Assembly (NCBI RefSeq): GCF_029852145.1
Contig: NC_079977.1
Location: 13,636,640 to 13,700,639, forward strand
DNA length: 64,000 nucleotides
Direction: 5' to 3'
Source: Microplitis mediator
Taxonomy: Eukaryota; Arthropoda; Insecta; Hymenoptera; Braconidae
The notes below the pieces were generated by a model. It did no database searches. It saw nothing but the letters and a program-made list of their open reading frames with translations, and was not told the DNA's origin. This document shows, in pieces, positions 23,516 to 33,942 of this stretch (within the stretch, counting starts at the first letter, position 1; each line of letters opens with the position of its first letter). The position numbers were made by a program, and so were the translations under genes.

Positions 23516-24554
23516 TGTTGCGTAGTAACAACTACATTCAAATTTGAATGTAGTTGCACTTCCGGAAAATAGCGGCAGCACCTACTGGGGCCTATTGTCT
23601 AGTAATTAAAACTTGACTTGCGCAGTGCGACGCATGCGCGTATGAATTTCCTGCCTCGTGTCGAGAAGACCGACGCCATTATTCTTGCGTTCATACAATT
23701 TCAAGTGACACCACGTGTTTTTTATAATCAATTAAATTTGCACTCATCTTAAGTAAATAAATAAAAGTAACTAATTCATTATATTAAGGGGTAATAACTC
23801 TATAAAAATATAATTATTTTTATAATTGCGAGCACCGGAGCTCAGAAAATAAATAATAAAAACACCAAGCATTCCAGTGATCTACTACCTGTTCCTGAGG
23901 AGGTTAATTCAACGGAAATTCGTACAGGTGCTAAATTACTCTTTCATAAATTAATTCAAATGCTCATCAAAATAAAAGACTCAGTTTTATTATTTATTCA
24001 ATTATCATTATGCTCAATTTCTCAATTAAATTAAACGTTATTTTTCGCTCAGTAGCCTCTGCAATCATGCTACCACGTGTTCAACAAATAAATTAAAATC
24101 AGTGTAATTTATTATGAGCTCATTAAATTCAATTAAATTAAGTGATCATTATTATTAAAACTTAACAACTAAATTAGTTATGCATTCAGTGCTATTAAAA
24201 ATAGTAATTAATGTGTTTAATAATTAACTTCGCTCGGTAACCTCTGATTTCATGTTACTTTTCATTCTGACATTTGTGCCATCAACTCAGTGTTCAATTT
24301 AACTCAACTTAATTATTTTAATTCATTTATTTACTCGAGCTCAATTCAATAATTTGTATTTAATCATTTACGTATTCATGAGATCAGACATTTAACAGTA
24401 TTGATAAATTAAATCAACGATTTAATTTGTAACCCAGTGATATTTTGTGCTGTGACAAATAAAAATATTGTTATATTTTTAAATATGCGTATTTTTCCAA
24501 CATCCTAACCACCAACCAGTCCTGACATGCATTTATTTTATTATTATTACAACA
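23516..24554 (+). mobile_element. Solo LTR, copy B (1039 bp) with 5-bp target duplication
   Basis: Begins TGTTGCGTAGTAACAAC and ends ATTATTACAACA. ACTTA directly precedes (23511-23515) and directly follows (24555-24559), a perfect 5-bp duplication. It is the inverse complement of copy A (664-1700). A perfect 26-bp palindrome lies at 23530-23555. The 5-bp duplication points to BEL/Pao or copia (inference; no coding region to confirm). Confidence 0.88.
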
Positions 24555-24617
24555 ACTTAACTTTTATACACATCGGTCAACTGATTGGTGTCCGGTCAAC
24601 AATTGGTGCATTTACCC

Positions 24618-25126
24618 TATGCTAGACTCAGGGGTGAAAAAAAACAAAAATTTTTTTTTGCCAAAATTCAAAAATTCATAATTTTGAAACAAAGAAAAAA
24701 TGCCTCTCTGAAATTTTCAGGATCTCTCAAGATTGTTTAAAGGTAGAGCAGTAAAAAATTTAAGTCCGAAATTTCGTGTCGCCACACAATTTTGACGGTT
24801 TTCGAAAATTCAAAATTGGAGAGCTTTCTCATTTTTCAAAATTTTTTTCCGATATATTTTTTTTTCAATAGCCCCAAGTGTCCCCTTCAAAACAAAACCA
24901 AGAACATTTCTGTATCTATCATCGTTTTCGAGATATTCAAATAATAAAGTTGAAAATTAGAAAAATAGTAAAATTTTGAATTTTGAATAACTCGCGCAAA
25001 AAATTTCTCTAATTTTTTTCCTTTGGCGAATCAAGGTTTTATGGTAAAAGAAAAGTTTTGACTAAATTTCGTCCAAATTGAAAGGGATCGATTTCAACTA
25101 CTGGTCGATTTGACATGGAATGACCC
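24618..25126. mobile_element. Fragment of a palindromic element, right end only
   Basis: Ends GACATGGAATGACCCA then TATATA, the same terminus type as FB3 (TGGGTCATTCCA). The left terminus is missing; the sequence begins at the edge of the TIR element ending at 24617. No coding capacity. Confidence 0.55.
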
Positions 25127-25491
25127 ATATATATTAGGGTGGTCCGTTTGGAACGACTATTTTTTTTTTTTCGCTCCCACTGAAAAATATTGTTGTAGAC
25201 ATTGAAAAAAAAATTCTCTGAAAGTTTTAGCTCTTAATTTTAATTCTAAGTACTTTACATTTGATTTTGAAATTTTCCCATTTAAAATACATGGGAAAGT
25301 TGGGATTTTTTTTTTAATTCTCTATAACTCAGTCGCATTTTAAGTTTTCGGGTCGCCGTTTGCGGCATTTTTTAGGTAATTTGATACTCTTCAAAAGTCT
25401 CCTTAATAGTTTTACTCGGACTCTAATTGTTTTTTCTGTATTGGTTCTGAAAATAATTTTTTTAATAATAATTTGGGTTTTTAGTTGATAT

Positions 25492-26937
25492 CCCGGGAAA
25501 AAATCAGCATGCATGATCATGCCTGAGCAGGCTTAAATCTCATGCATGATCAGGCCTGAATTTTGGCCAGACATGAACAGGCATGATTTTGCCTGAGCAG
25601 TCATGATCATGCATGATTCTGCCTGAGAAGTCATGATCGTGCCCAGTCATGCATGATCAGACCTGGATTTTGGCCAGGCATGATCATGCATGACCATACA
25701 TTATCATGCATGATCATACATTATCATGCATGACCTTCCCTGAGCAGGCATATGCTTTTATAATCTGTGATTCCTCTCGAGCACGTTTGGTCGTATTTAA
25801 ATATCGGCTGCTTATGAAAAATACGATCAGGCATTCCCATACATGAGCACGCGTTGTTATGCATGAACATGCATTCCCATAGCTTATTTATTTGAAAGAT
25901 GTTGCTGTAAGTATTAGAAACTAAGGTATATAATTAATCGTACTATACAAATGATAGAGAGTAATTTATCAATTTTCATTGGTTCTTTTATTTTGAACTT
26001 TCATTAAAAACTGTTTTTAACATATTATTCACTTAATGCATTAAACAATTAATATTTATGAATACAAATTGTTTTTTTATTTGTTTAACTATTAATATGT
26101 TTAGTTTTCCACTATATTTAAATGGTGTATTACCGTACGATGGACGGTGTGGCTCAATAAGTTATAGATCAAATTGAATGGAATATAGTATAGTGCCGGA
26201 TAGCTCAACTGGTAGAGCACTCGGCGCGATACCAAATTGGTCTGGGTTCGATTCCCAGTTCGGGCTATCTATATTTTTCTCAATTTATCTATAAATTGTC
26301 TTATTGAGAGGTTTGCATGTTTAGGTTTTCACTATATTTAAATGGGTTTCCACTATATATAAAAAACTCGAGATACAATGATTTCTAACGTAAGTCATGA
26401 GCAAGGCTGATCTAGAATGAATCATGCATGATCATGCTTGATCACAAATGAGTTGTACATGATCAAGTATGAACCATGTATGGTCATGCATGACAGAGCA
26501 TGCTCAATCATGACCTTTCCTGATAAATAATATCTCTGTAGACAATTATTCATAACGTAAGTTATGAGCAAGTCTAATCTAGAATGAGCCATGCATGATC
26601 ATGCTTGATCACCAATGAGTCATGTCTGGCCATGAATGAGTTATGCATGATCAAGTATGAACCATGCATGGTTATGCATAATAGAGCATGCTCAAGCATG
26701 ACCTTTCCTGATGGATAATATCTCTGGATACAATTATTTCAAACTTAATGCATGTGCAAGCTTGATCTAGAATGAGTCATGCATGATCATGCTTGATCAA
26801 GAATGATTCATGCCTGGCCATGAATGAGTCATGCAGGATCAAGCCTGAATTATGCATGAATCATGCACGATCAGGCACGAATCATGCATAAATCCTGCAT
26901 GATCATACATGATCATGCATGGTGATTTTTTCCCGGG
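25492..26937. mobile_element. CCCGGG-ended motif-array element with tRNA-like core (CATGATCATGCCTG family)
   Basis: Starts CCCGGGAAAAAATCA and ends TGATTTTTTCCCGGG. TAT precedes and follows (25489-25491 and 26938-26940). Comparison with the other FB6 arm shows a 3-bp TAT duplication. The outer 250-500 bp on each side are dense with degenerate CATGATCATGCCTGA / TGATCATGCATG words in both orientations. The middle is ordinary AT-rich DNA with a tRNA-like sequence (26194-26268). Related copies: 29641-29975, 41956-42290 and 61326-62039. No protein is encoded. Confidence 0.78.
26194..26268 (+). ncRNA. tRNA-like sequence with box A and box B
   Basis: TAGCTCAACTGGTAGAGC gives a box A and a D-arm with a four-pair stem; GGTTCGATTCC gives box B, within a TpsiC arm CTGGG...CCCAG. 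The anticodon arm (CTCGG-CGCGATA-CCAAA) pairs poorly and lacks U33, and the acceptor stem is imperfect, so it is probably not a working tRNA. It could be a tRNA-derived pol III promoter. A related sequence is at 45619-45690. Confidence 0.6.
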
Positions 26938-27795
26938 TATTAACTAAATAACGAAATTTACAGAAAAAGTGCAGATAACGATTTTTTAGGAAATTTTATT
27001 CGCTACAAAAAAGGTCCTTTTAGTTAAGTGGCTCAAGTTCTTCGTTCACGTGATATAGGGATTTCAGTAATTTTGTAAATAAAATATTTGTCCAAAAATT
27101 CCACCAAATACTATTTCATTTCAATTTTAAATCGGTAAATAATTTTCTTTTCATTAATTTAATCCAGTCATTAAAATCAAAAGGGGTCAAATTGATGAAC
27201 TTCGGAAAAATTTTTGACAAATATTTTATTTACAAAATTACTAAAATCCCTATATCACGTGAACGGAGAACTTAAGCTACTTAACTAAGAGGACCTTTTT
27301 TGTAGCGAATAAAATTTCCTAAAAAATCGTTATCTGCACTTTTTCTGTAAATTTCGTTATTTAGTTAATATCAACTAAAAACCCAAATTATTATTAAAAA
27401 AATTATTTTCAGAACCAATACAGAAAAAACAATTAGAGTCCGAGTAAAACTATTAAGGAGACTTTTGAAGAGTATCAAATTACCTAAAAAATGCCGCAAA
27501 CGGCGACCCGAAAACTTAAAATGCGGCTGAGTTATAGAGAATTAAAAAAAAAATCCCAACTTTCCCATGTATTTTAAATGGGATAATTTCAAAATCAAAT
27601 GTAAAGTACTTAGAATTAAAATTAAGAGCTAAAACTTTCAGAGAATTTTTTTTTCAATGTCTACAACAATATTTTTCAGTGGGAGCGAAAAAAAAAAAAT
27701 AGTCGTTCCAAACGGACCACCCTAATATATATATAATATATAATATATAAATAAATGTAAATATATAAGATAACAATTCAATGAGATCCTGGCGT

Positions 27796-28232
27796 ACACT
27801 TTAAAAAGAGCGGTGTTAAACTGAAATTACACCAGTGTAGGAGGCGTAATTCGGCGATGTTAAACTGGTGTAAAAGCGGGGTAAACTGCGTCCGCTCAGA
27901 GTATTAGCTTTGGGAAGCTTATAAAACGCAAAAAATATCTTGACACACACACACACTCAAACTTACGAGCGCACACACGTTCACACACGAACGCACACAC
28001 ACGCAAGCGCACACACGCACACAAACACACATGCACACACCCTCACACGCACACATATGCACACAATTCCAAAGTAAAATATTTTAACACCGGAAAATTT
28101 CTTTTAATACCGGTAAAGAACATTTACACCGGCAGCGGCGTTATTTTCACACCGCTTTCGGGGTTAAAATTTAACACCGCCAATTTTAACACCTACACCA
28201 CTTGGACTTACCCCGGTGATTCTGTACAGTGT
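27796..28232. mobile_element. Motif-array element (GGTGTTAAA family) with CA-repeat core
   Basis: Begins ACACTTTAAAAAGAGCGG and ends ATTCTGTACAGTGT. Both halves contain many GGTGTTAAA / TTTAACACC words in opposite orientations (27810-27880 and 28080-28210), flanking an imperfect (CA)n tract (27950-28060). No coding frame. Confidence 0.55.
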
Positions 28233-29640
28233 AACAAAATTTTTCTTCAATGATCTTATTAGAAAAAATTTTTTTTTTTGATTCATAAACTCGTATCTGC
28301 AAAAAAGTTACCGGGATATTTGATATGAAAACGCGTATCTACACAAACTTATAAATAAAAAGAGAATATCGATGCGGCTGGTATAATTTATGTTCAATTC
28401 TATCAAAGTTATAAACAAAGAGTATAAATTTCTAATTTATTTTAACTACTTACAAAAGTTAAGCAATACTAGATGTTTTTATTGATTTCCCAAAAAATAT
28501 GATTTTGCAGATGCGAGGCTTACGTAGAAAGGGGACGATATGTTCTAAAAATTATACGGGCTCTTTGCCTTCATAGGGTTGGATGATCGCTGAATAAATA
28601 ACTGCAATCTATTCGTTAGTTTTAATAATATCATTATAAAAAATTACAAAAAAATACCAATTCCGACATTTTGTTCCGTATGGTTTTTATATCAACTCAC
28701 TAGTTTTATTTCAAGTTCATGTAACTTTCCATCTTGATCATTCCTATTCATTTCTGACCAAAAATATTAAACTTATCAAGCTCAATCGTCAGCAATACTT
28801 TAGAAAACGACTCTCATTATTGATTATTTTAAATTTTTCGAATTCTCGGAGATTAATACGAAGCGTAACTTTAGTCGAGCTAGAAAATACCGATGCATCT
28901 AAATGTATTGTTGAACTCAAAGAGCCTGAACATGTATTTATAATCATGTTTTTGAGCTCTTCAAGCTCAAAAACAGCAGGAAGTTTCGATGCTGGTTCGC
29001 AGGGTCAACCGTTTTTCAGATTTTTTTATGTAGCGTTAATTGTTGGTTTTAATGTGCACTATTAGGAATCGACTTCTAAACTAAGCTCGAAAAACTCGTC
29101 CTTAAATAAAGTGCACTCATGATATATGACATGTGAGCGTATAGTGTTCGTAGTATTATTTTGTAGGCACAATAAAATGGCTTGTTAAAAATAGTATTTT
29201 ATAAAATCTTTTCGTAGATTATAAAGATTCATCAAGTTTTAAGGAATTCATAAGAGTATAGAAAATCGGATCAAAATTTTATTTTGCTCGTCCACTAAAA
29301 ATGTAGTCAATTAGATCAAATTTTGCATAAATACTATAATATTGCTACAAGCGAAAATTCTACGCAAATCATATAAATTTTAGAATTATTAAAGCTACCA
29401 TAAAATTTCATTTAAAAATGATATAAGTGAACAAAATATAGCACAATTTTTGAAACCATAGCATAATATTTCACTCTAGCACAAATAATTTAGTTAAATC
29501 TTTAAGATATAAAATATAATTTTTGAATGAGGTTTAATCTTGTTTCTGACCGAAAATCGTAAATAATAGTCAATTATGAAGTCGTGAATTTATAATTTCT
29601 ACTGCTATTCATTGGTATCTCAATGAATATACTATCCATT
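28233..29640. other. Mostly unassigned AT-rich DNA with one GAGCTC-type repeat block
   Basis: 28850-29060 matches the blocks at 40620-40810 and 41130-41290: words like GAGCTCTTCAAGCTC, then CAGGAAGTTT, then a GCAGGGTCAACCGTTT core. The 81-codon open frame at 28820-29065 lies inside this repeat and is not taken as a gene. No exon, RNA gene or element end was recognised elsewhere in this interval. Confidence 0.45.
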
Positions 29641-29975
29641 CCCGGAAAAAAATGTTCAAACATGACTATGCCTGTTCATGTATGACCATGCCTGATGTCA
29701 GATATGATCATGCCTGTCCATGCATGATTATGTCTGAAGCGTTAAATACTTCAGGCCTGATCATGCATGGCCACGTCTGACTAAGCATGAACAGACATGA
29801 TCACATCTAAGGCGTTAAATACGTTCAGGCCTGATCATGCATGGTAATGCCTGTTCATACATGATCACATCTGACTAAACTTAAACAGACATGATCATGT
29901 CTGAAGCGTTAAATACGTTCAGGCCTGATCATGCATGACCATGCCTGTTCATGTCTGATCCAGTCTGATACATTG
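29641..29975. repeat. CATGATCATGCCTG-family element fragment
   Basis: Starts CCCGGAAAAAAATGTTC and continues with at least a dozen ATGCCTGTTCATG / CAGGCCTGATCATGCATG words. GAAGCGTTAAATAC(G/T)TCAGGCC occurs three times at about 75-115-bp spacing. No matching right terminus was found. Confidence 0.6.
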
Positions 29976-30095
29976 GTTTAAATTTAAAAAACTTAGTTAT
30001 ATAGCGATAATTGTAGATGAATTAACTCTACAATAAGTTTTCAATGATGGACAAAATAATTTTATAAATTGAATCATAAAATATATCCATCACTG

Positions 30096-30096
<1 letters not shown>

Positions 30097-30144
<48 letters not shown>

Positions 30145-30150
30145 TATATA
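30097..30150. repeat. (TA)n microsatellite
   Basis: About 23 TA dinucleotides ending in TAGATATATA; no element lies directly beside it. Confidence 0.95.
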
Positions 30151-30221
30151 ATTTCTGATATACTAGCATGTGTACACGTACAGTATTTAAGTAGTTAAAA
30201 AATATGATGAGAAACGATTAC

Positions 30222-30365
30222 CTGAATAAAATTACAGAATTGTTTGCAAATATTACATATTCCAGTGATAGATGATAATAACTCAGGATCGGTTAGCATA
30301 CATTCTTTCAAATAACTGTCTTGTAAATCTTGATGAACAGTCAATACATCATCAACATTAGTTAC
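30222..30365 (-). CDS. Internal exon of a gamma-tubulin complex component 2 (GCP2) homologue
   Basis: GCP2 is a core subunit of the gamma-tubulin small complex, which nucleates microtubules at centrosomes and spindle poles. On the minus strand a pyrimidine-rich TTTTCTTTTTAG acceptor precedes the exon and CAG|GTAATC gives a consensus donor. The exon is 144 bp, 48 codons, phase 0 at both ends, with no stop. Visible segments are VDDVLTVHQDLQDSYLKECM and LTDPELLSSITGIC. The pattern (D)VL-H-DL-D-LK(E/D)CMLT(D/N)PELL is the conserved stretch in the C-terminal GRIP2 region of GCP2, not GCP3 (family comparison from memory). Flanking exons were not recognised, so introns on both sides appear long and repeat-filled. 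Confidence 0.8.
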
Positions 30366-30819
30366 CTAAAAAGAAAATTCATCAATGCTGATTAATATTT
30401 ACCAATCATACGTAATGTCAATTTAACATTAATACACTAGGTTACAATAACCCTGTATTTTTCGACAGCCTGGTGTTTTGGGTTGAAATAGAGGAATCGA
30501 AGAGTTGAAATGATATAGAAAAGGAAGGCTTTGGTATCTCATCAACAATGTCTTGCTTCAAGAGATAATTGAGAGTAATTGTGAGTCAAGGGTTTTGGGC
30601 ACTCACATAGAATAAAAAGTCATTAAAAATGCCACGATTTAGTAAATATTGAAATTCGTTTGTAGCAATATTTCATTTTGCCACTAGCAATGCTTCAGTC
30701 TGTATTTTTTTACCATACTTTCGTTGAGTTCTATCAAGTTTTTATAAAAAATCAAGTATCGATAGTTAAATTATCAATATCAGAATACGACTAACCAATT
30801 ATTTTGTAGTATCGTCGGT

Positions 30820-31620
30820 AATATTCATTTAAAATTTCGAGTCTGTAGGTCTTTTTCCCTAAAAACGTGAAAATTTTTATTTCTTACGCCCCCACACATT
30901 CCTATAACAATGGATTTTACAGATACTGAGCCATCGATTTTCTCGTATCGTAGGTGGTTTTTATTTCAAATTAAAAATCTATAGGTCTCTTCTTCAAAAA
31001 ACGCGAAAATTTTCATTTCTTACGCTCCCGCGAACACCTGTAACAATCGATTTTATAAAAAAAAAACTAGCTGTTACCCGCTCGCTTCGCTGGGCATTTC
31101 GTAATGTTGGATGACTCTTTATGTATTTTTTTTCAATATTGATATCGATAACTTAACGTTTACCGTTCAAACATTCGTAAATATACTTATTCTCTTGCAC
31201 GTTTATATGAAAGAAAAAATGTTTATATGTAAGAAAAAAAGACATTTTAAAATACTCTGGCTAGCGCTATAACAGCTGAATTATAAAAAAAAGACTACTA
31301 CTGATTCGAGAGTAAATTTTCAATCAAAAATATTTAATTGTATCGTTATTAATTTTCTTGTATCTTAACTAACATTCAATTCAAATTTCAAGACTGTAGG
31401 TATTTTGATCAAACCCGTTAAAATTTTCATTACTTACGCCCCTTCAAGGCCTCACCAGTGTCAATTTGAAAAAAAATTAAACCTTGTATTTTTTTGTATC
31501 CGAAGTAATTTTCATTTAGGATTCCAAGTTTGGAGGTCTTTTGGCCATAAAACAAAAAATTTTCATTTCTTACGCCCCCGCACAACCCAACCAGCGTCAA
31601 TTGAAAAAATTGAATTCACA
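30820..31620. repeat. Degenerate tandem repeat, unit about 134 bp
   Basis: The core TTTTCATTTCTTACGCCCCC recurs near 30887, 31018, 31432 and 31569 (spacings of about 131, 414 and 137 bp). Each copy is preceded by a GTAGGTCTTTT-like word and followed by a C-rich stretch and CAATGGATTTT-like sequence. Between the two pairs lies a short GTTACCCGCTCGCTTCGCTG segment (31074-31098). Confidence 0.65.
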
Positions 31621-31888
31621 CCATTTATTTTATGGTATTCTAGCCCAAGTCGAAATATGGAGTGTGATTCCAACGTCTCGAGCATTACAAACGTAACTCC
31701 AACGTCTCGGACGTTGCAAATGTAAAATCCATGTTTTAAAAGCATTACAAACGTGAATTTCATTTTGTAAATATAAAAAACGTATACTAAACATAAAATT
31801 TTCAGTACAGTGAAAATCCGAAATGGTTTCGAAAATCCAAAAATAGAGACAGAAAAAACGATTTACGTTAACCAAGCAAAGAATTTTC

Positions 31889-32344
31889 CTCAAACTTCTT
31901 TTCATGATCGAGGTAAATCACCATAAGCGAAGAGTTGAGGTAGTGCTTTACTCTCGACATGTCAAAAAAAGCAGTTTTCTTGAAACTGATATTGATTTTT
32001 TGTTAATTATATCGCACTTATAGGATGATATAAGTGCATTTATATAAAGTCAAATAATATGTCAAGCACATAAAATATATTTCAATAACAATTATTTTGT
32101 TTAACATGGTAAATAATAACATTAAAAATAATTTTTATCTGAACTTCCGTGTGTCTGTGTTTATGAATCCGTGTATGTGACAAGGAAATTGCTCGAAAAA
32201 ATAATCCTACCGGAATAATTTTCTTTGATCATCTAAATTACACACACTAAGGATTTTCTCAATTAATATAAGCGTTCAATTCACTGTCGTTTAATTATTA
32301 TTTATAAAAAAACTAAGATGCGACTGCGTATTTGTATCTATATA
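31889..32344 (+). repeat. Outer left arm of a large inverted repeat (31889-45062)
   Basis: About 456 bp beginning CAAACTTCTTTTCATGATCG, inversely repeated at 44606-45062 with over 90% identity by eye, including GCACTTATAGGATGATATAA and ACTAAGATGCGACTGCGTAT. The arm resumes after the FB9 and DIRS insertions at 38801-38920. No coding frame. Confidence 0.85.
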
Positions 32345-33934
32345 TGGGGCATTCCACGCCAAATCGGACGGTGTCAAAAATTGATTTTTCCGATTTCCTT
32401 AATTTTTTTGTATTTTTTAGTACCCCTCAAAAGAGGTTCCCTGGTAAATTTTGAGATTTTTTTTATCAATGGTTCAAACAATATTAAATTTTCAAAAAAA
32501 CCGCTCTTTTTATGGTTTTTTGATCATAACTTTCGTAATAATGGTAGAAATTCAATGATTTTTTTTTTTCAAAATTTTCGTTTTTAGATGGTCTTTATAG
32601 AAAAAAATACAAAACAAATATACGAAATGTTTTTAATCGAGATATTTGAATTTTAAGTTTTCAACCGTGTTTTTAAAAAAAGATGTATCCTTCGATTTTC
32701 TTGAAAATTTTCTATCTTAAACTTCTATCCATTTTGCAACTTTTAAGCCTGGTCCGGTAGTGGGCCTTCTATAATTACTATTTTATTTAGATTTTTGAAA
32801 ATTGAAAAAATTTTTTTTTCGCTATAAAGTATTATCAATACCGATTTTTGACATTGTACACTTGTTTTTCTTGCATATTATAAATTGATTTCGATATTTT
32901 TTTGTTTTGAGTAGGGATTCAAAAGCAGTAAGTAAAAGTTAATGCTATTTATAAGCAGTTATAATAAATGTTTTTATTTATTACGAAGCAACTATTTCGA
33001 AGCAAAACAAACATTAGATTTGCTATACAATAAAGCTAAGACCATTACAGGAGCTCAAAAATTCCATATAATTATTCGAAAAAGCTACGAAACTGTATTA
33101 CAAACGTTTTTAATTATTTTCGTGTTCTTTCGAAAATTTTACATTACCGATTGTTTTATAAACTAGAGTACTCATTAGCAAATATAGCTCCGTCGCTTTT
33201 TCGAATAATTATATGGAATTTTTGAGCTCCTGTAATGGTCTTAGCTTTATTGTATAGCAAATCTGATGTTTGTTTTGCTTCGAAATAGTTGCTTCTTAAT
33301 AAATAAAAACATTTATTATAACTGCTTATAAATAGCATTAACTTTTACTTACTGCTTTTGAATCCCTACTCAAAACAAAAAAATATCGAAATCAATTTAT
33401 AATATGCAAGAAAAACAAGTGTACAATGTCAAAAATCGGTATTGATAATACTTTATAGCGAAAAAAAAATTTTTTCAATTTTCAAAAATCTAAATAAAAT
33501 AGTAATTATAGAAGGCCCACTACCGGACCGGGCTTAAAAGTTGCAAAATGGATAGAAGTTTAAGATAGAAAATTTTCAAGAAAATCGAAGGATACATCTT
33601 TTTTTAAAAACACGGTTGAAAACTTAAAATTCAAATATCTCGATTAAAAACATTTCGTATATTTGTTTTGTATTTTTTTCTATAAAGACCATCTAAAAAC
33701 GAAAATTTTGAAAAAAAAAATCATTGAATTTCTACCATTATTACGAAAGTTATGATCAAAAAACCATAAAAAGAGCGGTTTTTTTGAAAATTTAATATTG
33801 TTTGAACCATTGATCAAAAAAATCTCAAAATTTACCAGGAAACCTCTTTTGAGGGGTACTAAAAAATACAAAAAAATTAAGGAAATCGGAAAAATCAATT
33901 TTTGACACCGTCCGATTTGGCGTGGAATGCCCCA
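32345..33934. mobile_element. Palindromic TA-inserting element FB9 (1590 bp)
   Basis: Ends TGGGGCATTCCACGCCAAAT and its inverse complement, with TA duplicated on both sides; the other arm of the large inverted repeat shows the empty site (single TA). The two roughly 790-bp arms are almost identical, meeting near 33160. A 492-bp relative is at 52173-52664. The open frames at 32318-32587/33680-33898 and 32942-33166/33156-33338 translate to near-identical peptides from opposite arms and are artefacts of the palindrome. Confidence 0.88.
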
Positions 33935-33942
33935 TATACATT

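Larger units (their letters stand above)
20827..24617. mobile_element. TIR element of about 3.8 kb carrying a LINE fragment and a solo LTR
   Basis: GGGTAAATGCACCAATTATT at the left end is matched by the inverse complement ...AATTGGTGCATTTACCC at the right end (one or two mismatches over 23 bp). TA lies directly outside both ends. The interior holds a (TAA)n tract, a truncated R4/Dong-type retrotransposon, about 650 bp of unassigned AT-rich DNA (22867-23510, two GACAGATCTA words but no gene) and a 1039-bp solo LTR. No transposase is visible, so this would be a non-autonomous element or two neighbouring ends that happen to pair. Confidence 0.6.
25134..27725. mobile_element. Palindromic TA-inserting element FB6 interrupted by a CCCGGG element
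   Basis: Ends TTAGGGTGGTCCGTTTGGAA and its inverse complement, flanked by TA. Without the nested insertion (25492-26937) it is about 1.14 kb and fully palindromic, like FB1, to which it is homologous throughout. The right arm keeps the uninterrupted form of the insertion site near 27365 (GTTAATATCAAC), so the empty site can be read within the same element. Confidence 0.85.

Noticed and set aside
26194..26268. Functional tRNA gene
   Set aside because: Anticodon arm pairs poorly, U33 is missing and the acceptor stem is imperfect; kept only as tRNA-like.
25492..26937. CRISPR-like array of short repeats
   Set aside because: Repeat words are degenerate, occur in both orientations and have no regular spacers; bounded by TIRs in a eukaryotic sequence.
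32318..33898. Paired open frames of 60-89 codons on both strands
   Set aside because: Products of the near-perfect FB9 palindrome, Phe/Lys-rich and without conserved motifs.
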